Origin: JAUMBM01 sp964441755 | GTDB taxonomy: Bacteria; Bacteroidota; Bacteroidia; Chitinophagales; Saprospiraceae | Reading direction: 5' to 3' | Length of the DNA: 64,000 nt | Assembly: GCA_964441755.1 (NCBI GenBank) | Contig: CAYTVG010000013.1 | Span: 1-64,000 of the forward strand | Part shown: in pieces, positions 60,540 to 64,000 of the stretch | Numbering within the stretch: position 1 is the first letter of the stretch | Layout of the letters: each line of letters opens with the position of its first letter | Program-made: the position numbers and the translations under genes | Notes under the pieces: generated by a model | What the model saw: the letters and a program-made list of their open reading frames with translations, nothing else | Database searches by the model: none | What the model was told of the DNA's origin: nothing

Positions 60540-61028
60540 CTAATATAAAACCTTATCAGGCTTGACAAGCCACTCGTCAAACAGCTGTCGGGCCTCCGCC
60601 TGCATTAGCTGTCGGGTGGGGATACTTCGTTGTTCGAACGGCAGCACCAGCTCGCGATAAATAAAATCGTCATCAAAACCACCATAGGCTGCGTCCAGTC
60701 TGGATGCGGCAAAGACCATTCTGTCAGGTCTTGCCCAATAGATGGCTCCCAAACACATCGGACAGGGCTCGCAAGAGGTGTACAACACACAGCCGTCCAG
60801 CTGAAAAGCGTTGAGAAACTGGCAAGCCTCGCGTATGGCCACGACTTCTGCATGAGCCGTAGGATCGTTGTGGGTTGTAACCTTGTTGTTGCCCCGACCA
60901 ATAACTTGCCCGTCTTTTACAATAATACAACCGAACGGCCCTCCCTGATTGGCATTCATGCCAGCGCGTCCCTGTTCAATGGCTTGTTGTAAAAAATATA
61001 CATCCATTACATCCTGATCTGCTTCCAT
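60540..61028 (-). CDS. Nucleoside deaminase (guanine deaminase-like)
   Basis: The 162-residue cytidine-deaminase-fold enzyme has zinc motifs HAEVVAIREA (HAE) and CEPCPMCLGAIYWA (PCxxC). The C-terminal part (AASRLDAAYGGFDDDFIYREL) resembles the GuaD-type guanine deaminase rather than the tRNA adenosine deaminase TadA. It would convert guanine to xanthine. It is convergent with the nucleoside transporter. Confidence 0.88.
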   Translation of the reverse strand: MEADQDVMDVYFLQQAIEQGRAGMNANQGGPFGCIIVKDGQVIGRGNNKVTTHNDPTAHAEVVAIREACQFLNAFQLDGCVLYTSCEPCPMCLGAIYWARPDRMVFAASRLDAAYGGFDDDFIYRELVLPFEQRSIPTRQLMQAEARQLFDEWLVKPDKVLY

Positions 61029-61139
61029 ACGCTTTTTTTACATGTGTAAAAGGCAATACCTGCGAGGCGATTCCCGCCCGCAGCGGGACGGGTATCAGCG
61101 GCCGGGTTTTTCCAAAGTACAGCACCCGCAGGCAACATG

Positions 61140-62636
61140 CTAATCCCGGGCGTGCATAAGTTTTTTCACCCAAGGGCTCAGCAACAGCATTGCCACACCT
61201 GCCACGATCGCATACAAGGCCAGTTGTTTGTAACCATCCGTATAAGCAATTAGTTTTTCCATGGAGGTCGCATCCGGGCTGGCGATACTCATATTGGCTC
61301 CCAGAATACCCGCTACATACTGCCCGTAGGCACTCGCGAGAAACCACATGCCCATCATCAGCCCCTGCATAGGCATGGGTGACAATTTGGTCATCAACGA
61401 CAGGCCTATGGGAGAGAGGCACAGTTCTCCGAAGGTTATTACCAGATAGGCCAGTGTGAAGACCAGCAGTGAAGTCTTACCTTCACTATCGGCATAGAAA
61501 ATAGTGGCATAGAAAACATAAAAAGCCAGCGCCAGAAAAATAAAACCCAGCCCAAATTTGACTCCATACCCTGGCTCTTGTCGGCGCTTGCTTAGCCAGA
61601 CCCACAGTAGCCCTATGAGCGGACTGAATATGATTACAAAGATGGCGTTGGCCGAATTATTGACAACATTGGGATCAATTTTTATACCCAGTAGATCGTC
61701 ATGGAGGTTGTTAAGGGCAAAAAGGTTGAGAGACCCGCCACTTTGTTCATAAAAAGCCCAAAACAGCACTGAAAACAAGATAAATATGAGCGCTGCCAGC
61801 AAGCGTTTGCGTTCTGCGGGTGAATACTTGCGCATCTCCCCCAACAGGTAAACCAAAGTAACCGGCCCTATGATATACATAAACCGGTCTGTGTAGTCAC
61901 TATTGGTCACCAATAACAAAATCAGCGGAATGCTGAGCAGGGTGAGTGCATAGGTGCCATACTCCAGCAGACGTCGTCTTGCCACCGGCATATCAGGATC
62001 CAGCGGCGATTTGCCAATAGGACCAAGGCTCTTTTGGGTAAAAATGAAAATAGCCAGGCTCACGACCATCACCAGGCCCGAAAGGGCGAAAGCCAGGCTC
62101 CAGGACTGTGTTTTTCCTACCCACACCAGCAGAAATCCTCCAAGGAAAGCACCGATATTGATCCCTGCATAGAAGAGGCCAAAGCCGGCATCCCGGCGGG
62201 TGTCGCCGTCCTGATACAGTCCGCCTACCATGGTCGATATGTTGGGCTTAAAAAAGCCCGTACCGATGATCGTGAAGCAAATACCGATGTAAAAAAGTTG
62301 TTCAGGTGCAGCAGCAATGATAAAATTGCCGAGAATCATCATGCTCCCACCCCAAAACAACGACTTGCGGAAACCCAAAATTTTGTCGGCAAACAGCCCG
62401 CCGATGAAGGTAAATGCATAAACAAAAGCCTGTATAGCTCCGTACTGCAGATTAGCTGTTTTGTCGTCCAACAGCAGTTTCTCAACCATAAAAATGGTGA
62501 GCATACCCCGCATCCCGTAGAAACAAAAACGCTCCCACATCTCTGACAGAAAGAGATACCAAAGCTGGCGAGGGTACTTGCCTTCAAACTGCTGTATGGC
62601 AGCCAGCTCGGCCGCTGCTGTGTCGTTATGCTGCAT
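61140..62636 (-). CDS. POT/PTR-family peptide:H+ symporter
   Basis: A 498-residue protein with 12-14 transmembrane helices. The family signatures are EMWERFCFYGMRGMLTIFM (ExxERFxYYG) in the first helix and GTGFFKPNISTMVGGLY further on. It imports di- and tripeptides. ATG 62636 (MQHNDTAAAEL) is the likely start; the frame reaches 62723. A second POT gene lies directly upstream on the same strand. Confidence 0.93.
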   Translation of the reverse strand: MQHNDTAAAELAAIQQFEGKYPRQLWYLFLSEMWERFCFYGMRGMLTIFMVEKLLLDDKTANLQYGAIQAFVYAFTFIGGLFADKILGFRKSLFWGGSMMILGNFIIAAAPEQLFYIGICFTIIGTGFFKPNISTMVGGLYQDGDTRRDAGFGLFYAGINIGAFLGGFLLVWVGKTQSWSLAFALSGLVMVVSLAIFIFTQKSLGPIGKSPLDPDMPVARRRLLEYGTYALTLLSIPLILLLVTNSDYTDRFMYIIGPVTLVYLLGEMRKYSPAERKRLLAALIFILFSVLFWAFYEQSGGSLNLFALNNLHDDLLGIKIDPNVVNNSANAIFVIIFSPLIGLLWVWLSKRRQEPGYGVKFGLGFIFLALAFYVFYATIFYADSEGKTSLLVFTLAYLVITFGELCLSPIGLSLMTKLSPMPMQGLMMGMWFLASAYGQYVAGILGANMSIASPDATSMEKLIAYTDGYKQLALYAIVAGVAMLLLSPWVKKLMHARD

Positions 62637-62686
62637 GATTCTATGCTTGGTGATTGTGCAGAAAATGCTGCGATAGCCCATAATGC

Positions 62687-62718
62687 GCCAAAGTCCGGCA
62701 CAAGAACCGGACTTTGGC
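62687..62718 (-). terminator. Hairpin between the two POT genes
   Basis: A 12-bp perfect stem (GCCAAAGTCCGG and its complement) with an 8-nt loop, 33 nt past the stop of the upstream POT gene. Confidence 0.7.
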
Positions 62719-62750
62719 AGCATACAATATTTTTTAAAAAAACCTCCCCA

Positions 62751-64000
62751 CTACTTGATGCCGTGCATCATGCGCCGCAGCATACCGCTCATCAGGAAGA
62801 GGATAGCAGCAGCAACACCCGTCAGGGCAATGAATACAGTAAAGAACTCGTAGAGGTTGGTAATCTCATAGCCGAGGAAATTGGTCGTTGCAGGCCCCCC
62901 TTCGCCGCCTTCCCCCCCGGGGATGAGCGCACTCAGGGTACCTGCAAATTTATTGGCCGCTGCATTGGCCAAAAACCAGGTGCCCATCAGCAAGGAAGAA
63001 AAACGCAGAGGCGCCAGCTTTGACACCATTGCCAGACCAATTGGTGACAGGCAAAGCTCGCCCATGGTATGGAGCACGTACAGCGAAATCAGCCACCACA
63101 TGCTGATTTTTACCGTGCTGTCAACACCATTGACGCCGAGGGCAATCACCACATAGCCTAAGCATAACAAGGCGAGGCCCCAAGCCATTTTCATGGGAGA
63201 AGCAGGCTCTGCATTTTGCTTGTGAAGAAAATCCCACAAGAGCGTAAACAGTGGTGCCAATACAATGATGGCCAACGGATTGATTGACTGAAACCAGCTT
63301 GCAGGCATTACCCAGTCTCCAATATTTCTGTTGGTCTGCTGGTCTGCAAACAGGGTCAGCGAGGCGCCCGCCTGTTCGAAAGCGCTCCAAAAGAAAATAA
63401 CAAAAAACGCAAGGATTATGATTACGGCTATACGTGAGCGTTCCTCTTTAGTGAGCGATTTGTCGAGAATAATGATCAGCGGCATGACAATCATCGCACC
63501 ATAAATAAGGTAACCGACGACATCCAAATCGCTGTTAAACAAATTTTTAAAACTAAGCAGGAAAAAGATGACCAACAAAGATCCGACGATGATCAGCAGA
63601 TTTTTGAGATCGAGCTTTTGCACAGGCATACCCACCGGCTCGCCATCGGGTCCTACCAGATACTTATTTTTCAACAATTCAAAAGAGACTGTACTGATGA
63701 CCATACCGATACCGGCCGCCAAAAAGCCCCACTTGAAGTCTGCGATATTGCCCGTATCCCCTAATCCCCCGCATACCAGCGGAGAGAAAAATGCCCCCAG
63801 GTTAATCCCCATATAAAAAATAGTGAATGCACTGTCTACCCGACGGTCACCCTGTGGGTACAGCTGCCCCACCATAGTGGAGATATTGGGCTTAAAGAAA
63901 CCGTTACCAACGATCAGCACTGTCAGGCCGGCCCACATCATGGTGGTGGCCAACGCGGGATTGGACAGTAAGCTGCCACACAGGAACATCATAAACTGCC
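62751..64000 (-). CDS. POT/PTR-family peptide transporter, C-terminal part (5' end outside window)
   Basis: The frame is open from the stop at 62751 to the right edge (about 416 codons), so the N-terminal helices with the ExxERF motif are missing. Visible features include GNGFFKPNISTMVGQLY, FYMGINLGAFFSPLVCGGLG and late helices with FSSLLMGTWFLANAAANKFAG. It is a paralogue of the gene at 61140 and forms a tandem pair with it. A Gly/Glu-rich loop (GGEGGEGG) near the C-terminus is peculiar to this copy. Confidence 0.9.
   Translation of the reverse strand, partial: QFMMFLCGSLLSNPALATTMMWAGLTVLIVGNGFFKPNISTMVGQLYPQGDRRVDSAFTIFYMGINLGAFFSPLVCGGLGDTGNIADFKWGFLAAGIGMVISTVSFELLKNKYLVGPDGEPVGMPVQKLDLKNLLIIVGSLLVIFFLLSFKNLFNSDLDVVGYLIYGAMIVMPLIIILDKSLTKEERSRIAVIIILAFFVIFFWSAFEQAGASLTLFADQQTNRNIGDWVMPASWFQSINPLAIIVLAPLFTLLWDFLHKQNAEPASPMKMAWGLALLCLGYVVIALGVNGVDSTVKISMWWLISLYVLHTMGELCLSPIGLAMVSKLAPLRFSSLLMGTWFLANAAANKFAGTLSALIPGGEGGEGGPATTNFLGYEITNLYEFFTVFIALTGVAAAILFLMSGMLRRMMHGIK

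Overview
This window looks like a chromosomal segment of a Bacteroidota bacterium, most likely of the Saprospiria or a neighbouring class (inference). The reasons are a PorE-like envelope protein and a type IX secretion (T9SS) cargo protein, lineage-typical families (DUF6122, DUF5606, DUF3127, Haem_bd, LptF/G, bactofilin next to AtpZ), and at least a dozen copies of the Bacteroidota -7 promoter box TAnnTTTG placed just upstream of start codons. Coding density is ordinary. No tRNA, rRNA or CRISPR array was recognised.

Layout. 1-2351: N-terminal part of a very large secreted repeat protein (minus strand, runs off the left edge). 2352-7411: gene-poor, with an uncharacterised helical protein and a nested pair of insertion sequences (an IS3-family element inside a decayed ISKra4-like element that still has 22-bp inverted repeats and a 6-bp target duplication). 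7412-13998: M48 lipoprotein peptidase, histidine ammonia-lyase, a thiolase-fold protein that has lost all four canonical catalytic residues, a small coiled-coil membrane protein, DUF6122, and a T9SS-exported esterase. 14255-17426: rsmG, DUF3127, a chain of RNA-like hairpins, and an OmpA/TSP3 protein. 17514-25970: TetR regulator, PaaE-like reductase, rpsT, BioD/DRTGG protein, haem-binding protein, lnt, corA with a long structured leader, mercaptopyruvate sulfurtransferase. 26109-32341: PAP2 phosphatase with LptF/G, cutC, efflux adaptor and TolC. 32541-41643: GH57/DUF3536 enzyme with a sensor kinase, DUF5606, M3 peptidase, PorE-like protein. 41802-51988: folE-queD, der, WG-repeat protein, fused 2-oxoacid dehydrogenase E1, PBP1A, sugar nucleotidyltransferase. 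52132-64000: fumarylacetoacetase, RsmI-like methyltransferase, scpA, bactofilin, atpZ and an AtpI-like protein, biotin carrier, SET protein, ACMS decarboxylase, lipoprotein, nucleoside transporter, nucleoside deaminase, and two tandem POT peptide transporters (the second cut by the right edge).

Functionally the window mixes housekeeping and envelope genes with amino-acid catabolism (histidine, tyrosine, tryptophan, branched-chain or related 2-oxoacids, mercaptopyruvate, peptide import), which suits a protein-degrading heterotroph (inference). Most gene 3' ends carry long, nearly perfect hairpins, usually without a U-tract. The observations most worth following are the catalytically stripped thiolase, the six-hairpin array at 15618-15829 with compensatory differences between its two repeat units, and the mutually exclusive pairings in the corA leader.
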